Positions 11,801 through 24,700 of a stretch of 64,000 nt of DNA are shown here, piece by piece. Location: assembly GCA_027922465.2 (NCBI GenBank), contig BQMF02000432.1, forward strand, positions 124,001 through 188,000, in the 5' to 3' direction. The notes under the pieces were generated by a model. That model was not told the origin of the DNA. It saw only the letters and a program-made list of their open reading frames with translations, and did not search any database. The position numbers were made by a program, and so were the translations under genes. Each line of letters starts with the position of its first letter. Within the stretch, counting starts at the first letter, position 1. This stretch comes from Turritopsis dohrnii (taxonomy: Eukaryota > Cnidaria > Hydrozoa > Anthoathecata > Oceaniidae).

Positions 11801-13645
11801 TCACACTGACTACAAAACTCCCTCAGGAGATATTTGGACTACAATAAAACTCGATTCACCTAGCGCGGCAGATACTTGAGAATGATAAGGACAGCTTTTA
11901 CAAAATGGGATAAAGAACCCACAGTAGAGGATAATATTAAATAATTTTTTTGCGAAAAATGTTGGTAAATAAAGTGGTAAAAAAAGACGACAATCTACAT
12001 ATAGGTGGTATATGCTACTTAAAATAAACACTCATGGCTAGCCCAGTCTTATTTAGAAAGAAACAAATAACAACGCATTCATAAATGTCGTTGTCATTGG
12101 TCGTCAAAACCCATCAAAGGTGTTTTTACTACTGTTGTTGCTCCCCTGGCGCATGGTGCTCGTCTAAAATTATTCAAAAAATCAACTATATCCAGTTCTT
12201 TTTCAAAGCGTTTCTTTGAAACCCGTTTCATGAAGTGGATAAAGTTCTAATTTTCTCCGTACCTTTGCTTCTTGTGCTGTTAATACAACTAAATTCTTGT
12301 CGAAAAGTCACTACTTAAAGATAAACGTCATAAACTGTGTCGTGGAGAAGTATAAGTGTATGCAACAACTACGCGAAATTTATTTAGTTTCAGCATTGGG
12401 TGTGTTGTGTAAATTACGTGCATGCGCTTTTCAGCAATCATGTGATAGGTGTTGAAATACCCATTGTTTTAGTTTGGGGATTTACAAACTACTACACTGT
12501 GTAGTTTACAAAATTGATTGTACTTCCCAGATCGGCGGCGGAGTAGTTCACTGAAAATTGGTATAAGCGAGCAGTGGTGAGCGAGAAAGCAAAAGTATAC
12601 AAATATGGCGGGTTGAATTGCGCGATGTTGCGGTTTGACAACGTTAACTGTTTGCTCCACGGGTTACTTGCCATGGTTTTTCTTCAAAACAAACACAAAC
12701 AATTGCAATGCGACTAAAAGGAGTAGGAAATGGCCATCCGAAAAAAAGGTATCGTTGTATCTTTTCAATAGAATTACCGAGAAAACAAAAAATAGCTTGT
12801 TGTGTTCTTCTTTCTTTCTTTCCCCTCGATTATTTTAATTTTTGTTATTGGACGCCGCAATTGTTTAGATATGTCCTTTGACTTCCTATTGAGTTATTTT
12901 TCATGGACCAAATATTATATGGTTATTATATTATATTATATTATATTATATTATATTATATAAAAATTTACTCAATATTTCGTTTTTCAATCGGATTAAT
13001 TAAAAGTTTTCGTTTGCAGACTAGAACAACTTGATTAGTTTTCTGTAGCCTAAAAAAATACACAGTCTTAAAATAATTAACACAACAATTTCCCCACTTC
13101 TAATGCGTATAATACACACAAAAGAAATGAGAGATTAATTTTTAAAATATATATATAAAAGTATATACTCAATAATAGAGGGAAATTTCACACAATTTTT
13201 AGGGAATATATATAAAGCTGTTAATTCTTTACTAGGAGATTTGGATTCATTTAAAAACTTTGTTATTCTTCAATAACATCCATAGACGTGTTTCGTGTGA
13301 CTTATCATGTTGTCGTTCCCACCCAGTCCCATGCATGGTTTTGGAGGCAAAAAAACATAAACAAACACGGAAAATGTATGAGAAATATTAAGTAGACCTC
13401 TAAATATACACATAAAACTTAGCCATCTTTGTTTTTGAAATTGTAAGAGCAACAAACCCTTGTAAAATATGGTTTTCTTGTGCTCGATGACTCAGCTTCA
13501 AAAAAAAATTGGCATTCATAAAATTATAGTTGATCATGAAAAAATATCGTTTGATTTGAAAATTTTGATTCTCCCAATCAGATCCCAAGTATTGCTTAAC
13601 AAACATGTGAAGCTTTTCAATCTTTTTTAATCATGTTTTGAAAGC
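11801..13645. other. Intergenic, no gene seen; contains a pentanucleotide microsatellite
   Basis: No convincing ORF. A (TATTA)n microsatellite runs from about 12919 to 12961. The stretch at 12520-12760 is less AT-rich than its surroundings but shows no clear coding exon. Confidence 0.4.
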
Positions 13646-13925
13646 GTGGTTATAAAAAATGAAAATCTTCCATTTCCAAACACATGTGTTCGTTTTCGAC
13701 ATAAAATGGTGTGGAAAACATACAGTACTCTGGATATTATATATAAAAACTTAGAAAATGGTGATAAAGCACAGTATGTTAAGAAATTGACTCTCAGCAA
13801 TGGTGAACTACTTCAAGACCCATATATACAACATTTCAGATGGTTGGGTTTCTGTTGCTCAATTACCCGACGTCACTTGGCCAGACACATACAATTACCT
13901 TATCAACACACCCAGTGAGTTTAGG
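13646..13925 (+). pseudogene. Fragment of a YqaJ/SWIM-type transposon-associated protein
   Basis: The upstream frame reads LTLSNGELLQDPY. After a frame change near 13838 a second frame reads WVSVAQLPDVTWPDTYNYLI and then NTPSEF. This order (LSNGE, DPY, a GW motif, PDVTWPDIYNYL and NTPS) matches, from memory, the N-terminal part of proteins with SWIM zinc-finger and YqaJ-type nuclease domains that are common in invertebrate genomes. Only this part remains, with at least one frameshift. Alternatively an unseen intron separates the two frames. Confidence 0.4.
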
Positions 13926-14832
13926 AAAGACAAATATTAAAGGAATGTGTCATTACAGGCTTATAATTTCTTATATATCTACAAGATACAAGATATTTAC
14001 ATATATGATATGAAAAGCCTAAGCAAATTCTGCTGTGTTAAGACATCAGATTTTACTAATGAAAAATCAATGCTTGTAGCTAAAAGATTGAATTGAACAT
14101 GTTTGTATCGAAACACATTTTCGTTCTTGATATTGATTACAGCTTTCTTCAATCTGTGATTTTCTTTAATGCTGTGTCGAAGATCAATTCGATATATATT
14201 TGGAAAGTATGGCATTACTACTATTGTTTGGTTGATTGTAGTTTTTCAATTGTAGCTGCCAATCTTCGTTAAAGCTGTCCTTGTCTAAAAAAAATGTGTT
14301 ATGCAGTATTGACATTGTGTTGAGGTACAACAAACTAGAATAGTTGACAAATAATTACAAAGCTGAATTTCCTTAAAATGTTGAGAAAATATGATTTAGA
14401 TTACCTGATACGAAGTGAGCACTGCACAATCTAGCATTTTCAATGTCTGCATCTGTTTAAGGCCACTCATTTTTCTTCAGTTTACTAACCCATTACCTTC
14501 CTTTTGATCATCTCTTTTCTTTGGATGAAAGCGATAGAAAATCAACTCAGAAGAGCTTGATTTTCTGTTTGTACATTCATACGCACAGCACGAACTTCGA
14601 ATAATGATATATTTTCAGACACATATGAAAAAAGTTGGAAATTACAAGTTAAGTTTATGACCTTCGCATGTACTGTTTCGCTGCGAAAATCACTACTAAG
14701 TGAAAAAGCATTTAATTGATTCACTTCAACGTTTGTTGAATGCACCTGAATGCAAAAATGTTTCAAATGCGTTTATCTAGTGTAATTGAGTAAAAATGTT
14801 TGAGGCAGGTCAATCTAAAGTAGACTGGATCA
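13926..14832. other. No gene seen
   Basis: AT-rich with short ORFs only. It probably includes the 3' flank or UTR of the LINE fragment on the minus strand. Confidence 0.35.
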
Positions 14833-16220
14833 TTAGTGAAGATACGAGTTCAAAAAAGAGGTTTTCAAAGTAGACTTTAGGTTATTAGCAGTTAGATCAA
14901 AAAGGCGCATTTTATAGGGTAAGATTCTATGGCAGTGATTCCATGTTAAAATGCATTGGTTCTTAACTGAGTTGATACCAAAGGCAGTTGTTCTTTTCGA
15001 GTAAGAATTTATGAGTCCTTCAACAGAAGCTCTGGTTGAGAAATCGAACGCAAACGTATTAGAAATTGACTCAGGAATATGATTGTGATAAACAGAATGT
15101 ACAAATACTGAATTGCAAAGATGAACTAAATCATCGAGCTTTAGAATGCGCAAATCAAAATATAGGGGGTTCACAGGAACATGATAGTCAGCAAAGCTCA
15201 TTATTTGTTGAAGGCATCAGCCATAGCTTGAGGATCTGTGATAGTTTTATCATTAATAAGAAGTGATGAAGGAGACAAAGATGTTTTATTTTTTCCAAGA
15301 AGAGAATTTATGCCTTTCCATACTTCTTTAATCCTTGTCGAGTTATTGCGAAAGTAGTTCTTAAAGTAGTTATTTTTGCTAGTTCTACAAAGTGATGTGA
15401 TGCGGTTGCGGTATTGTTTAAATCTCTCACGGAGAAAGGATTTTCTCTGTGGATTTTTAGCTGAAAGGAAGGATTTATGTAACAAATCTCGGATTCTTAT
15501 AGAGCGTAAGAGACCTTTAGTTAGCCAAGGGCTAGTTTGATTCGGAGGGTCCCGAATCTGGATCTTTATTGTAGGAGCAGATTCATCAAGCAGACTATTA
15601 ACTGTGTTGTAAAGGAGTTCAAGGCTAACGCTCGGGTCATTACGGTGAGGTAAGACAATCTGATCCCATCGCACAGAGGAAAGCTTGTTAAGGAAGATAT
15701 CTGAGTTAAATTTCGACCAATCACGTACATATTTATAATTGGGGAGACTTTCCTTTGCTTCATTGTGAATAATTAGGAATTGTGAAAGATGATCAGAAAT
15801 AGCGGTGAGAATATTCCCAGACTCAGTGTTTGTTATATCAGACGAACAAAAAATGTTATCAATAATCGTATGTGATGTTGCTGTGATACGGGTAGATAAA
15901 ATTATATGAGGAAGAATCGAAAAAGAACCTAATATGTCAATAAAATTAGAGGCATCGCTACTATTGTTTGGATTTAACAAGTCAATATTGAAATCACCCA
16001 ATAGGACAATAGACTTTTTCTCAACACTACATTTGTGGAGTAAAGGCAGTAGAAACTCCTTGTTGAATACATCGATAGACATACCAGGATGTCTGTAGAC
16101 GCAACCAACAATGACATTCTTTTTATTTGTTTTGTGTATCTCAATAAAAGTAGATTCAAGTTCTTTCGCTATAGAAAGTTTACTCTCAAGATCGGATCGT
16201 CTTGAGTATCTTAATCTATT
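14833..16220 (-). mobile_element. LINE (non-LTR retrotransposon) remnant lacking its reverse transcriptase core
   Basis: Reading on the minus strand from about 16220, an open frame without an ATG encodes the end of an apurinic endonuclease domain (VGCVYRHPG, LGDFNIDLLN, TSHTIIDNIF, AISDHLSQF) and then the linker typical of CR1/jockey-like ORF2 (DPPNQTSPWLTK, RTSKNNYFKNYF). It ends at about 15201 with ADAFNK and a stop, exactly where the RT domain should begin. After the stop another frame gives the far C-terminal tail (ILKLDDLVHLCNSVFVHSVY, then FSTRA). The whole RT core with its YADD motif is therefore missing, through an internal deletion whose junction lies at about 15170-15200. Confidence 0.8.
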
Positions 16221-16873
16221 GGAGATGTATAATCAATTAAATCAATTAAATGCTTTTTGACTTAGTAGTGAATGGTGGAGGTAATCAATTTGTTTTGCCT
16301 CCACTTTTTTGTGCATGCGCAAAAATGTAAACACAGAAATGTAAACACAGAAACCCGTCTATTTATTGATGTTTATTTTATTGGTGTAAAGCAGTTGAAC
16401 TGAAATTTTCTAAACTGAAAAATACAGCAAATCAGTTTTATTTGTGTTAATGATTTGCATGGTGTTCTCCTGCACTTGAATAGTATTATAATAATCTTTA
16501 AAATCATGAACAACCAACCCTAATTCTAGTTAGTCATCTGGCTGGTTTTTCACAAAAAAATTTTTCTCCGATACAAATAATCTCCTTTAGAATTTTGAAC
16601 CTTTTTGCATTCAGTCTAATCCAGTATTTCTGATGACTAGCTGGTTTCAGTGTTTATGGGAAATTGTTTTTGACCTGAGCATGGGGAACTTACATAGCAT
16701 GCAAGACATTCGCAGAAATCTGGGGGCAGTGTGAACAAAGAAAATTTTTTTGCGGTTTGAACTGCTTAAAATGGTTTATTTTTCAACCTTTTATTTGAGT
16801 TTTCACTCAATTCTAAGCACTTCAAATTTCACAAACCATGTTTTTGCAATGCTGAAATTGAAGTTTTGCAGAA
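16221..16873. other. No gene seen
   Basis: AT-rich spacer between the LINE remnant and the Tc1/mariner element. It has no recognisable feature. Confidence 0.4.
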
Positions 16874-16875
16874 TA

Positions 16876-18426
16876 CACTGCGTGCCAAATTATTATGTAA
16901 CTAACTTTTTTAAGTATAAATCATAATATAGAATTCATTTTTCATTCAAATTTTGCATGAGAAAAGCCTAAACCTATAGAACGGTGATGCTTATCATTAA
17001 AAAAGGCAATAAATGAATAATGGGGTAAGCCATCAAATCCTACTATTCGGATGTGGCAAAGTATTATGCAATCATACTCAAAAAGCAGAAAAAATAAGTA
17101 CACATTATGCTGATACCATTGATTTCACTTTATCAACTAAGTATTAACTATAATACAATTGTGCATCAACCAAACATCAATTATCATACAAGAAAATTAC
17201 ATAATAGCACTTAATGCCCAATATAGCCCCCTTTTTTCAATTATACTGCAGAGTCTTTTATCAACTGAACTTGTCAATTTTTTGATGATGTCTTTGTCAA
17301 TACGTTTTGCTGCATCCACTATTTCTTTCCAAAGCTCATCTAATAAGTGATACTGCTTTCCTTCCTTGTATAAGTCATTCTTTATGATTGACCATAAATT
17401 TTCGATTGGGTTCAAATCAGGGGAAATAGCTGGCCATACCATCAGACAGTCATCTACCAAACCACGTGAAGCTAACCATTCACGTGAATATCGGGAACCG
17501 TGAGAACTTGTTATCTTGCATAAATACAAGTGTTTTCTTGACTTTTGCTGGTACTTTTTTCCACCAAGGAAGAAAGTTCTTCTTTAAAAAGTCACAATAC
17601 GTTTCAGAGTTTATTTTTACTCCATTTTCAACTCTAAAGGGGCCAACTAACTCGTCCTTGATAATTGCAGCCCAAAACATTACACCACCGCCACCTTGTT
17701 GACGTCTTTTCCTAGTTGGTGCTGAGTGGCCATCTCTGATCCAGTCAGATGCCCAGCCATCCGGTCCATCCAATGTTGCCCTACATTCATCTGTGAATAT
17801 AACTTTCGAACAATCTAACTTCATATACCTTTTGGCCCATTCAACCCTTTTTTTCACGATGCTTTTGGGTAAGTGGCTTTTTCTTTGACTTCTTCACCTT
17901 GGCTACTTGTCTGAGTACTCTGCACCTTGTTGAACGAGGTATATCATTGAGCCCAATACCTGCCAAAATATCTAATATTTACTTGTAGCCAATGCTCTCT
18001 TCACAACTCCTCGCTTAATTCTATTCATGTCTCGATCACTCAGCTTTCGAAATGGCTTTTCTGCTCTCTTTTTTCTTCCATCCTGACTGTTGTTGATAAA
18101 TCTCTTAATTGTACGATGATCACGACCCAGATCCTTTGCAATGACATTGGAAGTTTCTCCATTACCAAGCATCAGAACAATTTTTCTCTTTTGATCCAAC
18201 GTAAGGTCTCCTTTCTTTCCCATGGTTGCAGTAAAAGAGAGATGCATGATAATTTGGCACGTTTAAATATACAAAAATTCTGCCGATTATGCATTAGGGG
18301 ATAATTACTTGAAAAAAACAAGTTTCTTTATCCTAAAAACAAAATTTCAACATGCTGCGATTAATCTCTCTCGAGATATTTGTAAAAACTCAGATTTTCA
18401 TTTGCATAATAATTTGGCACGCAGTG
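16876..18426 (-). mobile_element. Tc1/mariner-superfamily DNA transposon, inactivated
   Basis: The element (1551 bp) is flanked by TA at 16874-16875 and 18427-18428. Its termini CACTGCGTGCCAAATTATTA and the mirror image at 18406-18426 are perfect inverted repeats. The TTTGGCACG motif recurs internally at about 18250, as for the double transposase-binding sites of Tc3-like elements. The minus strand encodes the transposase in pieces: an HTH region (18247-17972, GDLTLDQKRKIVLML, then DHRTIKRFI), a linker in another frame, the first catalytic Asp (VIFTDECR), GGVMFWAAI and the second Asp (FMQDN) in 17857-17480, and the Glu motif (SPDLNPIENLW) in 17529-17197. Confidence 0.95.
17197..18247 (-). pseudogene. 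Tc1/mariner transposase, frameshifted
   Basis: At least two frame disruptions separate the HTH part, the first two catalytic Asp motifs and the Glu motif. The frame breaks just after MQDN and resumes as SHGSRYSREWLASRGL. Counting across the break, about 37 residues separate the second Asp from Glu. That suggests a DD37E-type rather than the usual DD34E Tc1 spacing, but the frameshift makes the count approximate. The start ATG is at 18247 or, better by homology, at the MGKKGD codon 24 bp further in. Confidence 0.85.
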
Positions 18427-18744
18427 TAAGCAAATTCATTGTAGACATACTGTAATTTATTTCAAACCTAGTTTTTGCGAGAAAAAAAACTGAAAACAAA
18501 TCAGAAACACAAAATGTGTATTTTGAAATTAAAAATACTGAACAATCAGTAGCGTTACATTATTTTACATAAAGCAGTATATATATATATATATAATATA
18601 CATCATTACAGCTACTTGTGGATACTTCTACACTTACTTATATATACTTTTGTATACATGATTAAATTAGGAAATTAATGAAAATATATATTTGATTGGG
18701 AAATAGCCTTTAAACAGCTAGTCACAAGTTTATTTCCAGTTCTT

Positions 18745-19235
18745 TTTTTTCACGATTTTCTCCACCTCCACAAAATAAGAACAACTCGAGGCTCAAAACA
18801 TTTTCCCAAAAACTAAGAACATCCTGAGCCTGAATTTTCTTGGAAAATAAGAACAATTCATGATGTGAATTCTCTAACTGGTAAATAGTTTATTGGGTTT
18901 TTTTTTCACTTTCAATAATGTGTGAATGGGTCATCACCGAACAGTTTTCACTTTCAATAATGTGTGAATGGGTCATCACCCAACAATTTTTAACTTTCAA
19001 TAATGTGTGAATGGGTCATCACCGAACAGTAACCATACTTTTTACCAGTTAATTTTAAAAAAGATTTCTATTTTACTGGAAGTTCCATAAATAAGAACAA
19101 AATGACGCTGAAGTTTGAAACTGTTCTTAAAGCAAGGAACAAAATAAGAACAATTCAGTCTGAAAAAGGCTCCAAAAATAAGAACAGCCAGCCTCAGGTC
19201 AGATTTTACTGGTTCTTATAAAAAAGGGTGTATTA
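18745..19235. repeat. AATAAGAACA-rich repeat, with a 42-bp tandem repeat
   Basis: The motif AAAATAAGAACA occurs many times, next to GAGGCTCA/GCCTGA phrases. Inside it a 42-bp unit (CACTTTCAATAATGTGTGAA onward to the next copy) is repeated about three times at 18908-19033. A related sequence in the opposite orientation lies at 46537-47100, sharing AAGAACAGCCAGCCTCA and its complement. The right boundary here (GGTTCTTATAAAAAAGGG) matches the left boundary there. The type of element is unknown. Confidence 0.65.
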
Positions 19236-19786
19236 TCATGAAAGCTGCTAATTTATCTTCATCAAGGGGAAATTATTTTTACTGGTTTCATGTTCTATAT
19301 CATTTCTCCTAATTTCTTCCAACTTTTCTTCATTTTCAGAAACACTTCTTTTGCATCGTAGTTTTCATGAAATGTTTCCATCTTTTTTGTTGTTTTGAGT
19401 GGACCACTCCTATATAAAATACTTGTGTATATGTGTATAATAACTTTGCACGTGAAACTCATTTTTATCTCGCATTTTCTGAGAAGATATATAACTGAAA
19501 TGCCCTCATCTTTAGTGTTTTGGAGATTAAATTTTAAATGTGAAAGAGAACACTTTTTCATATTATGATATAATAACAAATTAAGTAAGGCCATTATGAA
19601 GAGATAAGTGATTCTCCATTACATTTGATTCATAAATGTTTAGATACATGGTGATTTTGTTGAGCAGAATTAGCTCTCCCTATTTTGCATTCATATTAAA
19701 AACTGGAGTTTGAAATGAAGATTGACAGTATGATGAACACCAAAAAAATTAAGATAGTTAAACTAAATACTCTAGCATAAGAATTT
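19236..19786. other. No gene seen
   Basis: AT-rich spacer; a 99-codon minus-strand ORF has no recognisable content. Confidence 0.35.
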
Positions 19787-19789
19787 TAA

Positions 19790-20218
19790 GGACAGCTTTA
19801 TACAGCCGCATAATCGCCGCGTCGAATTAAACTCTTTATTAAATGCGACGTAAATTCGACTGTATAAAGTGAAAATTTAATTAAGTGCGACATAATGAAT
19901 TAAGTTCAGCAGAGTTTGTCGAATAAAACGGCAATCTTCGACATAAATTCGGCATCACTTTATACAGCCGCATAATCGTCGAATTTAATAACAGCTTGAT
20001 TGAACTTTGTGAAAAAAGTGCATGAAAGTAGTGGACAGCGTGTAAGAAACACACGATGATAAATTTATTCGACATTTATGCGGCTGTCTAAAGTCATGTC
20101 GAATTTGATATGCTGCAACAAAACCTGTATAAAGTGACTGTCGCATTTTTGTCGAATTTTACCCGAATTAAAGTAATTTAATTCGACACGGCGATTATGC
20201 GGCTGTATAAAGCTGTCC
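19790..20218. mobile_element. TAA-flanked MITE (PIF/Harbinger type), family B
   Basis: The 429-bp element has TAA at both flanks (19787-19789 and 20219-20221). Its termini GGACAGCTTTATACAGCCGC and the mirror GCGGCTGTATAAAGCTGTCC form long inverted repeats of at least 40 bp. Internal sub-repeats of the same TATACAGCCGCATAATCG phrase occur near 19960 and, inverted, near 20080. A three-base TWA target duplication is typical of PIF/Harbinger elements. There is no coding capacity. Confidence 0.9.
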
Positions 20219-20221
20219 TAA

Positions 20222-21735
20222 GAAGAAATAAATAAATAATCAAGCATCTTTGCACAATTTGTATATGGAAGCAGATAATAAAAAGGAAACATTAGCAAAT
20301 CTGCCGTTCTGATTTATCTGTCAACACTAATTTTTGTTGGTTCATATTTATTTATTTATTTACTTTTGTTTACGAATCTTTATACTGGATAAAAAACTTC
20401 AGTTTATATACAAAAGTAAAAAACTGTTATCAACGTTTGTCCTGTTATAAAAATGATCATCTTGTTGAGCCTGGTGGCTGCTTAAAGTACCGGTGAATTC
20501 TCTGATAACTAAATGTATTTGTATCTATGGAAGACATTTTATTATTGTTAATATTATTTGTTCATTTAGTCACATAGATTTGAAAAATTACAATGGTAGC
20601 ATTTAGCTGATGTAGACCTACTGTATACAGAAAAAAATACACAAAAATATAAAATGTAAGAATATGAAAGACTAATGGTACCTATTTGAATTTGATGCTC
20701 AAGATTTTTGCAAACAAGAACAATAACAGTGAAAAAGGTGTTGAAGTTAAACACATGAGGAAATGCAGTTAGAATGACAACCGAAAGAGGAGATCAAAAA
20801 ATTTGTCAATTAGGAGTGTCTACTTTACTTCCTCATTTATATATAATGGCAATCCGCATTAATGAAACACTTACCATTGTAAAAATCTCACAAAAAATGT
20901 TGATACATGGCTGCATAAACAAAGCAGGTGTAGTTTATTTAGGTTTGGCTGTTATCACTGAACTTATATTATCTGTTTTACTGAAATCAAGAACTGAGAT
21001 CTGAGGGAACTGTGATGTCATCTTGATGAAAATGCTTTTAAAGGGCTTTAGTTAGACCCCACAGATGATGTAACGTGATTTTCCCAATCAAGTTAATGAC
21101 TTTCAATTTCCCAATTATGTCTAACCTTTTGAGTTTGTCCCCTGTAACCCTATACTGGATCTTACATAATGCCCCCTCAGACCCCAAGCTGAAATTTTAC
21201 ATACTCACCAACATCCCAATACACTGAAAAACATCATGTTCCCAAAAGTTCTGATAAACAGCCTGATTTATTGCATTAATTATCTGCAAAATCCTTTTCA
21301 ATTGACCTCAATGTGTCAGCTATTACCATGTTTTTCACTTTGATAAACAGGAATAATGATAACAGTGTATAAGGAATATTTAATGGCTAAAATATATTCA
21401 ATATTTATAACACACACAAAAAATATCTTGGAATTAACTTAAAGGCAGCTATCGATAAACTAAAGTTTTAAAGATAATGAACTATTATTATGGAGAGTTG
21501 AGGTTTGCACTATGCTGATGTCAGTAGGAATAGGATAATTGCGAAATGGTCTGGTAATAAGCAGCTGTTTATTATTAAAAAAACCCTAGAACAAATTATA
21601 AAAATGATTCACAAAAAAAACCTGCTGACACACTTTTTTCACATTTGTATAGAACAAAGAAATTACAGCTTTTTACTGTTTTCAAATATGGAAGCAAAAT
21701 CATAAAAGTTTTTTATACAATTTTTTTATATGTAG
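20222..21735. other. Region upstream of the ankyrin gene; no exon recognised
   Basis: The first coding exon or exons of the ankyrin gene must lie here or further upstream but were not identified. Near 20341-20395 a TTTATTTATTTATTTA tract followed by a TATACTGGATAAA phrase looks like an inverted LINE 3' tail. A 76-codon ORF at 20774 is hydrophobic and was not accepted. Confidence 0.4.
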
Positions 21736-24700
21736 ATTTTCAACGAGTGGTGGTTGATGTTAAAGACTTTTTGTCAAAGTTATCAGGGCAAGACACATGT
21801 GAACTTCGTGATGCACTCAATTTCAGTCTTCTACATCTTCACAAGTATTACAAAAAATTAAGACATAGAAAGGTGAAGGTTTTATTATTTCCTGTTGTTT
21901 TCTTCTTTCCTAATTCGAAATCGCACAAATTTTATTATTTCATGTTTTTATTTTTTTCAGAATACTCCGCTTCTCGACGGCAGTCTTTCGTTGACAAGTT
22001 CGTTGAATTCATTGACACCATCATCACCTTACTTTCCTGTTGTGGATAAGTTTGACTGGCGTTGGATACATCTAGATGCAGCAAAGTTAAGTGCTAGTTT
22101 TGGTCATGGCGAAAGCAGTAACTTATTGCCTGAAATTTTTTATGTTATCAAAAATGGAGACGTTGAAAAACTGAAGGAAATTCTTGAAAAAGGTTTGAAT
22201 CACATTCCTATTTTTCAGGATAGAAAAAATTGATTATCAATTCTTTGCGTTTTATCAATAGATAATGACAGTGTGAATGAAGTGGATGCCTTGGGTCGTT
22301 CAACGGCTCTACACTGTGTGTATGGAAAAAGCAGTGAACATCTGCAATGTTTGGAACTCCTTATCCAACATGGCGTGGATTTACAACATGAAGCTAATGG
22401 TAAACCTATGTTTTTATTGGATTCATTGACATTTTGGGAATATTAACATTTCATATTCTTTCACTTCTACACATAGAAAATGGAATTGAATTGTCAATCA
22501 AGAAATAAATAGATACTACATTTACTTTTTTCGTAGATGGAATGACATGTTTACATTTGGCAGCTATATTGGATAACATACAAATCATCGATCTACTGTT
22601 CGAGAAGCAGGTGCATATAGCTATAGTTTTGTTCTTTTTAATCATACTACGTGATGGAAACTACCTTTATGCTTTCTCTTCTTACTATTTCCAGGTAAAC
22701 ATAAATTCTGAAGATCACGAGGGACGCTATCCATTGCATTTTGCTGCTGCTTATGCATCTGATACTACTGTGAAGGTTAGTTCGTCTCATTTTCTTTTGA
22801 GTAAAAGTTTACTGGAACATCTCTTGCAATACTTCGGATGTCGTGGAAGTTATTAAGCTTATATTGTGCTTTGCATCTCTTCAGAGAATGCTAAACGCTG
22901 GTGCTGATAAAAATTGCTTGGATAATGATGAAATGACGCCTGTCATGTGGGCGTGTTATTTTGACCGATATGAGAATGTGGAAATCCTGCTAAACATAAC
23001 TGATGATGATGAGATGAAATATGAAACTATTGATGCTGAGTTGCAAGATAAGGATTTGAATGGGAAAAATTTGTTACATTGGAGTGTAAGCCGACCCACA
23101 AATAAATTATGTTTTAAAGTATGTTGATTTTAAATGATATTTTGATCTGATGTTTTAATACATCTGTTTATTACTGTATTCCCTCTAACTCAATGTCTGA
23201 TGAGTGTGTAAATGAATGTTCTCTTCCAGCTGTTGTTTTCTTCACAATATGCAGAAGTAGGCGACGATACAGGAAAAAGTATCCTACACACTATTGCTGA
23301 AAACGGTAATTATTCTATAATTATAATAAGAATAATGAACTTCACGAGGTTGGATGTCACTGGAACTTATACTGGTGCCTAATTATCTTCTTTTTTTTTT
23401 GTAGGTGCTATTGGTGCATTGGATGAATATCTTACATTTTGTGACACACAGTACATGGAGTCTTTGGATCATAAAGATCGCACACCACTTCATTTAGCTT
23501 GTTTGAACGGTCATGGTGAAATCGTTGACGTATTGCTCAATATTGGAGGTATTTCCTTTTTCAAATGTTTTTGGAAATATATCTTTTCATCACTGATACT
23601 TTATTCAGATTGCAGCAATATTGGATATTTTTTAGCTTCTTTTGATGCTGTGGATAAGCAAGGCTGCACTCCGTTTGATTACGCCAAACTTAAAAATCTC
23701 AATTACTGCATGCTGGTCATGTTGTCCCATCAGAAGTACCGCGATCAAGTCGTTGAAAAGAATGAAGAAATCGTCGAAACTGGGCAATTCACACAGCCTC
23801 CACCTGCTCAAAGTAGATTTTTCGAAACGAATCAAAATGGAGGGTACACCATTTTTATCTTACTGTTTACAATACTAAACGGAACGGATTTCGTTAATTC
23901 TCGTGAAATTTCGTGGGACAAATATTTCGTATTAGTTAAACGAGTTATTTCAGGCAAATAATATATTTATATTTTCATGTACAGTCTGGGATAAGGGTTT
24001 TGTTTAGGATGAGGCTACTCTCTTAATTTCAATCGAAAGGAGAATATTTTCTTTCTGTAAAAAAAATGTGTCGTGTAGTGCAATAGTTACCTTTGATTGC
24101 GACCACTGCGACCCAAGGCCAGTCGATACTCCGCTTCGATGCTCTTTAAAAGCAGCGTATCAGTCCATTAGGAGCCATCGACTGACTGCACACTGGCCTT
24201 AGGACAAGTTAGAACAATGTTATACGTATCTCTGGCCGTAAGACAACCAGTTGGACAGAAGAGCCAACCATTACGGATGGAAGCCCAACGACTAAAAACT
24301 CGCGGTCACTCACTTACTATGTGGGGTTTATTTTCAGAAAACAGTTGGTACCTTCCAGCTCAACGAAACCGAAACTAGAATTGGAATTATCTGGTCGACC
24401 ACCTGTGAGTCGTAAATCATCAGACGTCTCACAGTTTGACACCCCTCAAAACCAAGATGATGTACCAACAGCAGGAGACAATATGAATGTAGGAAATCAT
24501 GCAGAAAATCCCCCAAAGCAGAAAGATAACATTTTGCCAGAGAAAGGTGTGGTCGAATCGCCAGAACCAGATGTTGATTTCGACGATCAAATGATAGTTT
24601 TAGTACAACATCATGGAAGCGACGACGAAGTAATCATCGGCGTTGACGGAATGTCGGAACCTGTTAACGAAGCCAGTGAAGTGGAAATCGACTTGGATGA

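Noticed and set aside
20774..21004. 76-codon ORF with a hydrophobic stretch
   Set aside because: No family content, not supported by splice sites, and lies in repeat-rich sequence.
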